Positions 7,685 through 15,770 of a stretch of DNA of 52,523 nucleotides are shown one piece after another. Source of the stretch: Oscillospiraceae bacterium (GTDB taxonomy: Bacteria > Bacillota > Clostridia > Oscillospirales > Oscillospiraceae); contig JAFWRM010000035.1 of the NCBI GenBank assembly GCA_017519975.1, forward strand, positions 1-52,523, read 5' to 3'. Every line of letters starts with the position of its first letter. Positions within the stretch are counted from its first letter, which is position 1. The translations under genes were made by a program, and so were the position numbers. Below the pieces are notes generated by a model that saw only the letters and a list, made by a program, of their open reading frames with translations, did no database searches and was not told where the DNA came from.

Positions 7685-8610
7685 CGGATAGGATCACGAT
7701 CGCGGCGCGTACGATACGCGAACGGTGGCCTGACGTCCGTCTGATGACGGACGAGCCCATGAGCCGCCATACCAGTTTCCGCATCGGCGGCCCGGCGCCT
7801 CTGTTGGTCATCCCTGCCGGCCCGGACAGTCTGGAAGGCGTATGCCGTGTAATGGACGACCTGGAGCTTTCTCCCCTGCTCATCGGCAACGGATCCGATC
7901 TGCTGGTGGAAGACAGGCCGCTGTCCTTCCCCGTCATACAGACGCACACGGGAAGCGAATCGGCCCGGCTGCTGTCCGGATCACGCGTCGAAGCCGGCTG
8001 CGGGATCACGCTGGCCAGACTCGCCTGCTTTGCCAGGGACAACGGCCTGACCGGTCTGGAATTTGCTCACGGGATCCCCGGGACGCTCGGCGGAGCTCTG
8101 TTCATGAACGCCGGAGCCTACGGCGGTGAGATGGTGCAGGTGACGGAACAGACCCGGGTTTACGCCAACGGTTCCGTATTTACGCTCACAGGGGAAGAAC
8201 ACGGATTTGGCTACCGAAAAAGCAGATTCTCCGAGCTTGGAGGCACTGCTCTATGCTCCGTGCTTCAGCTTTCCCCCGGTGACCCCGCCTAGATATCGGC
8301 AAAGATGGAAGAGCTGGGGGCCAGAAGGCGCGCCAGCCAGCCGCTGGAATACCCCAGCGCCGGAAGCACCTTCAAGCGCCCCGTCGGGGCGTACGCTGCC
8401 GCACTGATCGACCAGTGCGGCCTCAAAGGCTGGTCCTGCGGCGGAGCACGGGTATCTGAAAAGCACGCCGGATTCGTCATCAGCGACGGCACGGCGGGAT
8501 TCGACGACGTGATGGCCGTCATGGAATACGTACAGTCGGTCGTTCTTCGCGAAACTGGCTTTACCCTTGAGCCTGAAGTCCGCATTATACGGGCCGACGG
8601 CAGTTACTGA
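7681..8610 (+). CDS. murB: UDP-N-acetylenolpyruvoylglucosamine reductase, interrupted by an in-frame TAG
   Basis: MurB reduces enolpyruvyl-UDP-GlcNAc to UDP-MurNAc with NADPH and FAD, an essential peptidoglycan step. The reading frame is 309 codons, but codon 204 (8290-8292) is TAG. Before it lie the FAD-site motifs IGNGSDLLVED and GIPGTLGGALFMNAGAYGG and the catalytic tyrosine in GYRKSRF. After it, in the same frame, lie QPLEYPSAGSTFKRP with the catalytic serine, GGARVSEKHAGFV, and LEPEVRII with the catalytic glutamate. From remembered family sequences, PGDPA-stop-ISAKMEEL aligns without gap to the usual PGD-x-E-E-I-x-A-x-M, so TAG replaces a residue that is commonly Glu. Either the enzyme is dead or split, TAG is read through, or the base is a sequencing error. 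The start overlaps the hprK stop. Confidence 0.9.
8290..8292 (+). other. In-frame amber codon inside murB
   Basis: The context is gac ccc gcc TAG ata tcg gca aag atg. One base change from GAG (Glu) or CAG (Gln) would explain it. An ATG at 8305 could restart a 101-residue C-terminal piece, but no good ribosome binding site precedes it. Confidence 0.95.
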
Positions 8611-8646
8611 CAGAGGCTGCAGCGGCGGAAAAAGGAGGCGCATGCC

Positions 8647-9501
8647 ATGGAACTGGTCGTTGTGACAGGCCTGTCCGGAGGCGGAAAAAGCCGGGCTGTC
8701 AACGTATTGGAAGATTTTGAATATTACTGCGTCGACAACATGCCGGTCTCCATGATGCCGAAATTTGCCGAGCTCTTTCTGGCCGCGGGGGCCAAGTACA
8801 AGCGCGTTGCGGTGGTCACCGACGTGCGGGCCATTACGGATTTCAACGAACTGTTCCGCGCCTTCGACGAGATCGAGGCCATGGGCTGCCGGTGTTTCGT
8901 GCTGTTCATGGAAGCCAAGGCGGAGACCATCATCCGCCGCTATAAGGAAACGCGTCGCCCTCATCCGCTGGATACGGAGGGGCGCGGACTTGCGGACGCC
9001 GTCCGCAAGGAGCAGGAACTGATGCAGCCCCTGCGCACCCGAGCGGACATGATCATCGACACTACCGGCCTTACCGTCGGCATGCTGCGACAGAAGCTGT
9101 ATAACGCCTTCATGAAGGATGCGTCGTGGATGCCTCTGACCGTGACGATCAGTTCCTTCGGCTTCAAGTACGGCCTGCCCATCGATGCGGATACGATCCT
9201 GGACGTCCGTTTTCTTCCCAATCCCTACTACGTTCCGGAGCTGCGGAATCGAACGGGAATGGACCAGGAGGTATTCGAGTACGTGCTCAGCCATCCGGAC
9301 GCGCAGGAATACATGACAAAAGTTGTGGATCTTTTCCGCTTTCTTCTTCCCAGATACATCACCGAAGGCAAGACCTCCTTCGTTCTTGCCGTTGGCTGTA
9401 CGGGAGGGCATCACCGGTCGGTTGCCGTGGCCCGGAAGCTCGCCGAAGAGTTCCGCTCGATGGGATATCCGGTAGAACTCTATCACCGGGACGTCAAATG
9501 A
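8647..9501 (+). CDS. rapZ: RNase adapter / nucleotide-binding protein RapZ (YvcJ)
   Basis: This is a 284-residue P-loop protein with Walker A GLSGGGKS (8-15), EDFEYYCVDNMPV, and the C-terminal GCTGGHHRSV motif of the RapZ/YvcJ family. In enteric bacteria RapZ senses cell-wall precursors and guides RNase E decay of small RNAs. In Bacillota its partner is not settled, though it is tied to envelope and carbon metabolism. AAGGAGG lies about ten bases before the ATG. It follows murB by 36 bases. In many Bacillota the gluconeogenesis factor yvcK sits between rapZ and whiA; here it is missing. Confidence 0.93.
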   Translation: MELVVVTGLSGGGKSRAVNVLEDFEYYCVDNMPVSMMPKFAELFLAAGAKYKRVAVVTDVRAITDFNELFRAFDEIEAMGCRCFVLFMEAKAETIIRRYKETRRPHPLDTEGRGLADAVRKEQELMQPLRTRADMIIDTTGLTVGMLRQKLYNAFMKDASWMPLTVTISSFGFKYGLPIDADTILDVRFLPNPYYVPELRNRTGMDQEVFEYVLSHPDAQEYMTKVVDLFRFLLPRYITEGKTSFVLAVGCTGGHHRSVAVARKLAEEFRSMGYPVELYHRDVK

Positions 9502-9549
9502 TCTCGCCCGCGGCCAGACGCCGCGGGCTTTTGAAAGGGGGCCGATCAC

Positions 9550-10467
9550 GTGTCCTTTTCATCCAGAGTAAAAGCCGAGATGTGCCGGGATCTCCCCTCC
9601 TCCAGATGCTGCTGTACCTCCATGTGTTACGGCATGCTTCTGTACGGAAGCGTGTTCACTTCCCGGGAGATCCGCATCATCTCCGCCAGCGACGAGCTTT
9701 ACTCCTTCATGCCGCGCCTGTTCCGGCGGACTTTCGGATTCGGTTTCGACAGCATATCTGAAAAAAAGACGCAGAACTCCCGGCGGAGTTACGTGATCCG
9801 CGACCCGGAGAAGCTGTCGGCGATCTGTGAACGCTTTGGCTATGATCCGGAGCGCATGCCCGTTCTTCACGTGAATCTTGGCGTGCTGGAAGAGGATCAC
9901 TGCCGCGTCAGCTTTCTGCGCGGGGCTTTCCTGACGGGCGGCAGCGTAACGGATCCGGAAAGAGGCTATCACCTCGAACTGGCGACGGACCACGCCAGCG
10001 TCGTGCGCGAGACGAACGCCCTTCTGGGCGAACTCGGCTTTTACGCCAGAGAGGCGGCCCGAAAGAACACGCATCTGCTCTATTTCAAGCAGAGCAGCGT
10101 GATCGAGGATCTGCTTACTCTGCTCGGCGCTGCCGTTTCCTCCATGGATCTCATGAGCGCCAAAATCGAAAAAGGCATGACGAACACGGTGAACCGCAAG
10201 GTGAACTGTGACGCCGCCAACGTAAGGAAAGCCGTGGACGCCGCGCAGTCGCAGCTGCACGCGATACGGCTCATCATGGAACGCTCGGAACTGACCGTGC
10301 TTCCTGAAAACGAGCGTGCGACCGCCCGTCTGCGTCTGGAGCATCCCAGTGAGACGACGTCGGAGCTGGCAAAGCTGCACGATCCCCCGGTGAGCAAATC
10401 CTGCGTCAACCACCGGCTCAGGAACATACTGGCCGTGGCTGCGGAACTTGAAAACCAGGAATCATGA
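9550..10467 (+). CDS. whiA: DNA-binding protein WhiA
   Basis: This 305-residue protein carries an N-terminal LAGLIDADG-derived fold and a C-terminal helix-turn-helix, seen in SSMDLMSAKIEKG through KLHDPPVSKSCVNHRLR. WhiA regulates cell division and sporulation genes in actinobacteria and affects division and chromosome segregation in Bacillota. The start is GTG at 9550, behind AAGGGGG at about nine bases. It is the last gene of the hprK operon, ending at the two-way terminator 10469-10500. Confidence 0.93.
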   Translation: MSFSSRVKAEMCRDLPSSRCCCTSMCYGMLLYGSVFTSREIRIISASDELYSFMPRLFRRTFGFGFDSISEKKTQNSRRSYVIRDPEKLSAICERFGYDPERMPVLHVNLGVLEEDHCRVSFLRGAFLTGGSVTDPERGYHLELATDHASVVRETNALLGELGFYAREAARKNTHLLYFKQSSVIEDLLTLLGAAVSSMDLMSAKIEKGMTNTVNRKVNCDAANVRKAVDAAQSQLHAIRLIMERSELTVLPENERATARLRLEHPSETTSELAKLHDPPVSKSCVNHRLRNILAVAAELENQES

Positions 10468-10468
10468 A

Positions 10469-10500
10469 AAGAAGAGGTCCGGATCTCCGGACCTCTTCTT
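10469..10500. terminator. Two-way terminator between whiA and folC
   Basis: A 15-base perfect stem (10469-10483 with 10486-10500) is followed rightward by a T-rich tract (ttccgttctttcgttttt) and leftward by TTTT, so it can end both convergent genes. Confidence 0.85.
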
Positions 10501-10514
10501 CCGTTCTTTCGTTT

Positions 10515-11789
10515 TTACTCCGCGTGCTTCATGGCGGCCCGGCGAATGTCGCTGGAAAAATACAGGGAGCCAAGCGCTACGACTACGCCATCCGGGCCCT
10601 CGTGTGCGATCGCCTCATCCACCGCCCGCTGTATGCTGGGGCACGGAAGAGCGGCGACGCCCTCCAGGTGAAACTGCCACGCAAGATCCATCGGATCCAT
10701 CGCCCGGTCGTTATCCGGTCTGGCGGTATAGATCCGGTCCGCCAGCGGCGCGATCATCCCGACCATATGGGAAACGTCCTTATCCGCCATGACACCCATG
10801 ACGAAAGTGAGCTTTCTGTCTCCGAAATGCTCCTTCAGGCTGGCAACGGTCGCTTTGATGCCGTGCGGGTTATGGGCGCCGTCCAGGATGAACACGGGAT
10901 GCCGCAGCAGCACTTCGAACCGGCCCGGCCAGTGGACCTTGGAAAGCCCGCTTACGATATCGTCGTCTGTGATCTTCCAGCCACGTGAAGCCAGCAGGCG
11001 GCACGCGGTAATGGCCACCGAAGCGTTCCACGGCTGATAGCTGCCCGCCAGGGGGACAAACACGTTTTTCAGTCCTCCAAAGTCAAAGGTACAGCCATCC
11101 AGCTTCACGGCTTTCACCGCAAGGCTGCTCATGTCCGTCATGGTCAGGCTGGCGCCTGTCTCACGGCACTTTTTCTCAAATACGGCCGTCACATCGTCGT
11201 CCGCGGGATACGCACAGACGAGCCCTCCCGGCTTGATGATACCCGCCTTGGCGGAAGCCACCTCCGGAAGGGTGTTCCCCAGCAGAGCCGTATGATCCAG
11301 ACCGATGGCGGTGATCACGGCAACCTCGGGAGTGTCGATCACGTTCGTGGAGTCCAGTTCTCCGCCGAGACCCACTTCGAGTACGACGATATCCGCCCCA
11401 TTGTTGTAAAAATACTTCATGGCCACGGCCGTAATGACCTCGAACTCCGTCGGCGCATCTTCCATGGCGTCGGCAAAGGGGCGGATCTCGTCAACGATCT
11501 GCTCCAGTTCCTCGTCGGAGATCTCCTGCCCGTTGATCTGCATGCGCTCGTTAAAGCGATTGATGTACGGCGAGATATAAAGACCCGTCCGGTATCCGGC
11601 CTGCTGCAGAACGGAGGCGATGCACGCGCACGTGCTCCCCTTTCCGTTCGTTCCGGCAACATGGACGAATTTCAGCTGCTTTTCAGGGTTGCCAAGGCAC
11701 CGCAGCAGCTCCCGCGTGCGCTCAAGACCGGGCTTGCTTTTCTGCCATTTGGCGCTTCCTATGTAGGCAAGTGTGGATTCGTAGGACAT
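10515..11789 (-). CDS. folC: Bifunctional folylpolyglutamate/dihydrofolate synthase
   Basis: This 424-residue Mur-ligase-family enzyme adds glutamate to dihydropteroate and to reduced folates with ATP. It has the P-loop GTNGKGS (46-52), LYISPYINRFNERM for the omega-loop/folate site, VGLGGELDSTNV, and the C-terminal ILDGAHNPHG motif. Its ATG directly abuts the folT stop (TGAATG), so it should be translated together with the folate transporter subunit and share the THF riboswitch upstream. Confidence 0.95.
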   Translation of the reverse strand: MSYESTLAYIGSAKWQKSKPGLERTRELLRCLGNPEKQLKFVHVAGTNGKGSTCACIASVLQQAGYRTGLYISPYINRFNERMQINGQEISDEELEQIVDEIRPFADAMEDAPTEFEVITAVAMKYFYNNGADIVVLEVGLGGELDSTNVIDTPEVAVITAIGLDHTALLGNTLPEVASAKAGIIKPGGLVCAYPADDDVTAVFEKKCRETGASLTMTDMSSLAVKAVKLDGCTFDFGGLKNVFVPLAGSYQPWNASVAITACRLLASRGWKITDDDIVSGLSKVHWPGRFEVLLRHPVFILDGAHNPHGIKATVASLKEHFGDRKLTFVMGVMADKDVSHMVGMIAPLADRIYTARPDNDRAMDPMDLAWQFHLEGVAALPCPSIQRAVDEAIAHEGPDGVVVALGSLYFSSDIRRAAMKHAE

Positions 11790-12383
11790 TCAGGCTTTCC
11801 TTCTTTCAGCGAACATTGGCCGGATCACCCTTTTGTACATGCTCATATGCAGGATCGTAACGATCACGGTGTTCGCCGCGATCGTTGCCAGCTTGGTAAG
11901 GCGGGCAACGAACAGGATGGCAAAAGCGTTGTCCTTGTTCGGTACGAAAATCTTGTAGTACCAGGTGAGGGCATAGGTGCCAAGCAGCATGCTGGCGATC
12001 AGCTGCGTGATGACGAGAACGATCACGCATTTGGTGACGTTCACGTTATCCTTCAGTACGTAGCGGAAGATCAGCGGAGGCAGAACCCCGTTGACGATGG
12101 GGGTGATGGCCAGCGGAACAAAATAGAAGCCGTATCCGCTGATGACCGTTCCGAGAAAATCGCTGACCACGCCGACGATAAGGCCGGCAACGGGGCCGAG
12201 CCACATGCCTGCCACCAGCACGGGGATGGACTCAAAGCTGATGCGCAGCCCTTCTGAGATCTGCCACCCCAGAAAGCGCGCAAGAACGATCTGCAGCGCA
12301 ATGAGCATGGCCATGGCGCAGATGCGCTTCGGCGCAAAGAACTTTCTGACGGGATTAGTTTTTTTCACGCTGTTTTCGGGCAT
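11790..12383 (-). CDS. folT: Folate ECF transporter substrate-binding subunit FolT
   Basis: This 197-residue membrane protein of the ECF S-component type has about six hydrophobic helices, beginning RICAMAMLIALQIVLARFLG. The family pattern GMWLGPVAGLIVGVVSDFLG lies in the middle. S components capture a vitamin and dock onto a shared energising module, which is not encoded in this window. The folate assignment rests on the folC neighbour and the THF riboswitch. The start at 12383 follows AAGGAGG by eight bases; a longer frame to 12539 runs through the riboswitch and is not real. Confidence 0.9.
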   Translation of the reverse strand: MPENSVKKTNPVRKFFAPKRICAMAMLIALQIVLARFLGWQISEGLRISFESIPVLVAGMWLGPVAGLIVGVVSDFLGTVISGYGFYFVPLAITPIVNGVLPPLIFRYVLKDNVNVTKCVIVLVITQLIASMLLGTYALTWYYKIFVPNKDNAFAILFVARLTKLATIAANTVIVTILHMSMYKRVIRPMFAERRKA

Positions 12384-12391
12384 AAAAATAA

Positions 12392-12471
12392 CCTCCTTGA
12401 TATGTGTTGTACCCATGCCTGAGGGTACACTCAAGCCGAGCCACATATTGGAGGTGAGCTCCGGTATGTGG
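12392..12471 (-). promoter_or_regulatory. Translational expression platform of the folT riboswitch
   Basis: Two exclusive pairings are visible. The segment 12442-12454 (RNA CCUCCAAUAUGUG) can pair with 12392-12406, which contains the folT site GGAGG, and so hide it. Alternatively, 12441-12447 pairs with 12465-12471 (UAUGUGG with CCACAUA, plus an inner GGAG/CUCC), which locks up the anti-ribosome-site strand and leaves the site free. The second hairpin shares two bases with riboswitch stem P1, so ligand-stabilised P1 would favour the hidden state. No U-run terminator is present. The switching logic is inferred from pairing only. Confidence 0.6.
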
Positions 12472-12564
12472 CAGCGGGATACGAGCTTCAAATCGTGGTT
12501 ACCCTTCGTCTGTCTGACAATTCCCCGTCCAGACAGCACTTGACGCAGGAAGCTCTACTCTGCC
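12470..12564 (-). promoter_or_regulatory. Tetrahydrofolate riboswitch (folT motif)
   Basis: The RNA begins GGCAGAGUAGAGC and contains the conserved segments CGUCAAGUGC, GACGGGGAAUUGUC and CGAAGGGUAACC, ending AUCCCGCUGCC. These match the THF riboswitch class as I remember it. The expected stems form: P1 GGCAG/CUGCC, P2 GAGCUU/AAGCUC, and P3 CUGUCUG/CAGACAG. It precedes a folate transporter gene, its most common location. Confidence 0.88.
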
Positions 12565-12594
12565 GGAGACCATATCTCATGTCTCCATCTGCGG

Positions 12595-12623
12595 ATTTTA
12601 CCTCAGATCCTGTGATTTGTCTA
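12595..12623 (-). promoter_or_regulatory. Promoter of folT-folC
   Basis: The minus strand has TAGACA (12618-12623), a 17-base spacer and TAAAAT (12595-12600). Transcription would start near 12588, just before the small hairpin and the riboswitch. Confidence 0.65.
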
Positions 12624-12715
12624 CCCTTTATATATCATTTTCAGAATAATTTCACACTCTTTCTGCAAAGGCCGCTGGAACAGCTGCGCCGCCGGTCCTG
12701 GCAGAATGCATACTG

Positions 12716-12745
12716 TTGGACATTTTCGGTTGATTCGTATATAAT
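12716..12745 (+). promoter_or_regulatory. Promoter of trkA-trkH
   Basis: TTGGAC (12716-12721), an 18-base spacer and a perfect TATAAT (12740-12745) lie 66 bases before the trkA start. Confidence 0.7.
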
Positions 12746-12811
12746 GTTACAATACAGTTATTCTGAAGCGAGCCGTACCCTTATGCGTATCGGCCGTTGA
12801 GGAGGGGTCCT

Positions 12812-14179
12812 ATGAAGATCGTGATCGCAGGCCTGGGAAAAGTGGGATATCCCCTGGCCGCCAGCCTGGCCGATGAGGGCCACGATGTGACCTGCATCGA
12901 TACGCGTGAAGAATATACCGCCCGCGCCAACGAGGCTCTGGACGTTCTTGCCATTCAGGGGAACTGTCTGAATCACACGATCCTTGAAAACGCCGGCGCC
13001 GCGGACGCGGACGTGTTCGTCGCCGTGACGAAGCAGGATGAAGTAAACATGCTGGCCTGTCTGTTTGCCAGACGCATGGGGGCGCGTCACACCGTAGCCC
13101 GCATCCGTGATCCTGAATACGGCACGCAGCTGGAGAGTCTGGGCCGCGAACTGGACATCGATCTTGTGCTGAATCCGGAGCAGGACACGGCGGCGGACAT
13201 TTCCCGTCTGCTCCGCTTCCCCGCCGCCCTGGACATAGACACGTTCCATGGCGGACGGGTCGAACTGGTCGGCTTCCGCGTGCTCCAGTCCGATTTTCTG
13301 GCGGATCGCAGTCTCCTTGAGATCCAGCGGCATCTGGGCCGTTCCCGGGTGCTGATCTGCGCCGTTCAGCGCAGCGGAGAGACCATCATTCCCAACGGCA
13401 GCACCGTGATCCGGGCCGGTGACAAGGTCTACGTCGGCGGCGAGATCCTCGCCGTTAACGACTTTTTCAAGGCTCTCGGACGATACAGTCAGAAGATCCG
13501 CCACGTGATGATCGTCGGCGGCAGCCGCACGGCCGTCTATCTTACGCGCATGCTGACCCCTCTTAAGATGTCCGTCAAGATTTTTGAAAAAGACATGAAG
13601 CGCTGTCAGGATCTGTGTTCGCTGCTGCCCAAAGCCATGATCATCCACGGAGACGGCACTGATCACGAGGTGCTGCTTACGGAGAATCTGGACCGTTCGG
13701 ACGCCTTTGTCGCGCTGACCGGAAACGATGAATCCAATATGATCGTCTCGCTGTATGCCAAGCAGATGGGCGTCGACAAGGCTCTTGCCAAGGTGAACCG
13801 GCAGTATTACCGCAACATCATCGCCATGCTGAACATCGACGATTTCATCAACCCCCAGATCGTCACAAAGTATACCGTGCTCAAGTACATCCGTTCTCAG
13901 CAGGCCAGTCACGGTTCCTCCATGCTTGCCCTGTATCAGATCGCGGACGGCACCGCGGAGGCCGTGGAATTCAACGTATCCGAAGGCTCCCGTCATGTGG
14001 GCATCCCGCTGAAGGAGCTTGGGCGGCGCATGAAGGAAGGCGTTCTGATCCTGTCCATCCAGCGCGACGGGCAGATCATCATCCCCGAGGGCAGCAGCAC
14101 CATCGAGGTCGGGGACGACGTCACCGTCGTTTGCAGCACGCTGAAGATACAGAATCTGAGCGATATCTTCACAGATTGA
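12812..14179 (+). CDS. trkA: Trk potassium uptake peripheral subunit TrkA
   Basis: This is a 455-residue cytoplasmic regulator of the Trk potassium channel. It has two RCK/TrkA-N domains: the first starts MKIVIAGLGKVGYPLA with its Rossmann glycines and an acidic residue at the strand end (CIDTREE), the second is around VMIVGGSRTAVYLTR (about 230-245). Each is followed by a TrkA-C domain; the last ends GDDVTVVCS. Binding of NAD(H) or ATP would gate TrkH. The start at 12812 follows GGAGGGG. It lies 12 bases before trkH in one unit. Confidence 0.95.
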   Translation: MKIVIAGLGKVGYPLAASLADEGHDVTCIDTREEYTARANEALDVLAIQGNCLNHTILENAGAADADVFVAVTKQDEVNMLACLFARRMGARHTVARIRDPEYGTQLESLGRELDIDLVLNPEQDTAADISRLLRFPAALDIDTFHGGRVELVGFRVLQSDFLADRSLLEIQRHLGRSRVLICAVQRSGETIIPNGSTVIRAGDKVYVGGEILAVNDFFKALGRYSQKIRHVMIVGGSRTAVYLTRMLTPLKMSVKIFEKDMKRCQDLCSLLPKAMIIHGDGTDHEVLLTENLDRSDAFVALTGNDESNMIVSLYAKQMGVDKALAKVNRQYYRNIIAMLNIDDFINPQIVTKYTVLKYIRSQQASHGSSMLALYQIADGTAEAVEFNVSEGSRHVGIPLKELGRRMKEGVLILSIQRDGQIIIPEGSSTIEVGDDVTVVCSTLKIQNLSDIFTD

Positions 14180-14191
14180 GGACGGCGGATC

Positions 14192-15631
14192 ATGAGTTAC
14201 CGTGTTCTTCTTAAAACGACCGGAAGCACCATGCTTCTGGAAGCGGCCGTGCTTGTGCTGATGACGGCGGTCTCTCTTCTGTACCGGGAATCCGTCGTGC
14301 CCTTTCTCATCACCATTGCCGTGCTGGTCGCCGTTGGCCTGCCCCTGAGCCTGATCCGCACTAAAAAACGCGCTTTTTATTCCCGTGAGGGATACGTGAC
14401 CGTCGCTCTCGTCTGGCTCGTACTCAGTGCTTTCGGAGCGCTGCCCTTCTTCCTCAACGGCGGTTTTGGGAACTATGTGTCCTGTTTCTTCGAGGCCGTC
14501 TCCGGCTTTACCACCACCGGTTCCACCGTTCTTTCTGAGATCGAATCGCTTCCCCGGGGCATCCTTCTGTGGCGGAGCACCACTCACGTGATCGGCGGCA
14601 TGGGCATACTGGTTCTGGTCTCGGCCATCATTCCCAACGGTGAATCCCGCGCGATGCATATGATGCGGGCAGAAATGCCCGGCCCCACCGCCGGCAAGCT
14701 GGTCCCCCGGCTGAGCCAGTCCAACAAGATCCTGTACGGAATGTACTTCGGTCTGATCCTCATGGAGATCGTCAGTCTGAAGATCGCCGGCGTTTCTCTG
14801 TATGAGTGCGTGACCATCAGCTTTTCCACGGCGGGCACCGGCGGCTTTGCCGTGACCAACGACAGCATCGCCGGTTACAGTGCCGCCGTTGAGATCATCG
14901 TATCGATCTACATGCTCCTGTTCAGTCTGAACTTTGCGCTGTACTTCCTGCTCCTTACCGGAAAGATCCGGCAGATCGGCAGAGATCAGGAGTTCCGGCT
15001 GTTCTTTCTCATCATTTTTGCCGCCGTGCTGGCCGTAGCGATCAACATTCGGTCCGTATACGGCAGCTTCTGGACGGGGCTTCGCCACGCGCTGTTCACC
15101 GTAGCGTCCACTTCTTCCACCACGGGCTTCGTCGTCACGGATTACGACAGGCTGTGGCCTACGTTCAGCAAATGCGTGGTTCTGCTTCTCACGCTGACAG
15201 GCGCCTGTGCAGGCTCGACCGGCGGCGCCATCAAGGTATCCCGTCTGCTGATCCTGGGAAAATCCGTGACCAAGGAAATACGCCAGATCATCCACCCCAG
15301 ATCCGTCAACGTCATACGCGTGGACGACGGCCCCGGCAGCGTGGAAATGGTCCACAGCGTGCTCCGCTTTTTCCCCGCTTACGTCTTCTGTCTGATCGCC
15401 GGCATCCTCATCGTCTCGCTGGACAATTTCGATTTCACCACGTCCTTCACCGCTGCCCTCACGTGCATCGGCAACGTCGGTCCGGGCCTCGGGGTCGTAG
15501 GACCGGTGGGCAATTTTTCCGGCTTCAGCAATCTTTCCAAGATCGTGCTCTCATTTCTCATGCTGATCGGCCGTCTGGAGGTCATGCCCATCCTCATCCT
15601 TTTCTCTCCTTCCAGCTGGAGAAAATCCTGA
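14192..15631 (+). CDS. trkH: Trk potassium uptake membrane subunit TrkH
   Basis: This 479-residue membrane channel is built of four membrane-pore-membrane repeats. Selectivity-filter segments can be seen in order: GFTTTGSTVL, FSTAGTGGFA, ASTSSTTGFV, and CIGNVGPGLG. It carries potassium into the cell under control of TrkA. Length fits TrkH/KtrB. The operon is closed by the terminator at 15651-15676. Confidence 0.95.
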   Translation: MSYRVLLKTTGSTMLLEAAVLVLMTAVSLLYRESVVPFLITIAVLVAVGLPLSLIRTKKRAFYSREGYVTVALVWLVLSAFGALPFFLNGGFGNYVSCFFEAVSGFTTTGSTVLSEIESLPRGILLWRSTTHVIGGMGILVLVSAIIPNGESRAMHMMRAEMPGPTAGKLVPRLSQSNKILYGMYFGLILMEIVSLKIAGVSLYECVTISFSTAGTGGFAVTNDSIAGYSAAVEIIVSIYMLLFSLNFALYFLLLTGKIRQIGRDQEFRLFFLIIFAAVLAVAINIRSVYGSFWTGLRHALFTVASTSSTTGFVVTDYDRLWPTFSKCVVLLLTLTGACAGSTGGAIKVSRLLILGKSVTKEIRQIIHPRSVNVIRVDDGPGSVEMVHSVLRFFPAYVFCLIAGILIVSLDNFDFTTSFTAALTCIGNVGPGLGVVGPVGNFSGFSNLSKIVLSFLMLIGRLEVMPILILFSPSSWRKS

Positions 15632-15650
15632 TCCCATTCTTATGATCCTT

Positions 15651-15676
15651 ACGGCGCCCGTCCGGGCGCCGTTTTT
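15651..15676 (+). terminator. Terminator of trkA-trkH
   Basis: The stem ACGGCGCCCG / CGGGCGCCGT is followed by TTTTTT, about 20 bases after the trkH stop. Confidence 0.9.
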
Positions 15677-15697
15677 TCATGCGCTGGTATCCGGGTA

Positions 15698-15726
15698 TTG
15701 ACACAAACCCCCGGGGGGTATATAAT
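15698..15726 (+). promoter_or_regulatory. Promoter of the copper operon
   Basis: A consensus promoter: TTGACA (15698-15703), a 17-base spacer and TATAAT (15721-15726). The spacer contains a C/G-rich inverted repeat that looks like a repressor site. Confidence 0.88.
15707..15719 (+). promoter_or_regulatory. Candidate CsoR operator O1 in the promoter spacer
   Basis: ACCCCCGGGGGGT is a GC-core inverted repeat between the -35 and -10. CsoR sites in Bacillota have this A/T-flanked C-run/G-run form. Bound repressor would block RNA polymerase. Confidence 0.6.
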
Positions 15727-15740
15727 CCGAGCAGAAATGC

Positions 15741-15757
15741 ATACCCTACAGGGGTAT
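15741..15757 (+). promoter_or_regulatory. Candidate CsoR operator O2 at the transcript start
   Basis: ATACCCTACAGGGGTAT is an inverted repeat close to known copper-operon CsoR sites. It covers about +9 to +25 of the transcript, just before the AAGGAG ribosome binding site. Confidence 0.7.
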
Positions 15758-15770
15758 AAGGAGTGATACC

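Larger units (their letters stand above)
12384..12811. other. folT-trkA divergent intergenic region
   Basis: This is the longest gene-free stretch in the window. It contains, from left, the folT ribosome binding site and its sequestering partner, the THF riboswitch (12470-12564), a hairpin GGAGAC/GTCTCC just before it (12565-12586), the folT promoter (12595-12623), about 90 bases with no recognised element, and the trkA promoter (12716-12745). Confidence 0.8.

Noticed and set aside
8290-8292. Pyrrolysine insertion at the murB TAG
   Set aside because: Known pyrrolysine sites are in methylamine methyltransferases and a few others; no pyl genes are visible, and the site usually holds Glu. Kept only as something to check.
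8280-8310. Frameshift in murB
   Set aside because: Both parts lie in the same frame and match the remembered family spacing without gap, so a substitution fits and an indel does not.
12384-12539. N-terminal extension of folT
   Set aside because: It would be encoded by the riboswitch itself, and a strong ribosome binding site marks 12383.
12758-15355. Minus-strand open frame of 865 codons opposite trkA-trkH
   Set aside because: A shadow frame; it would also cross the trkA promoter.
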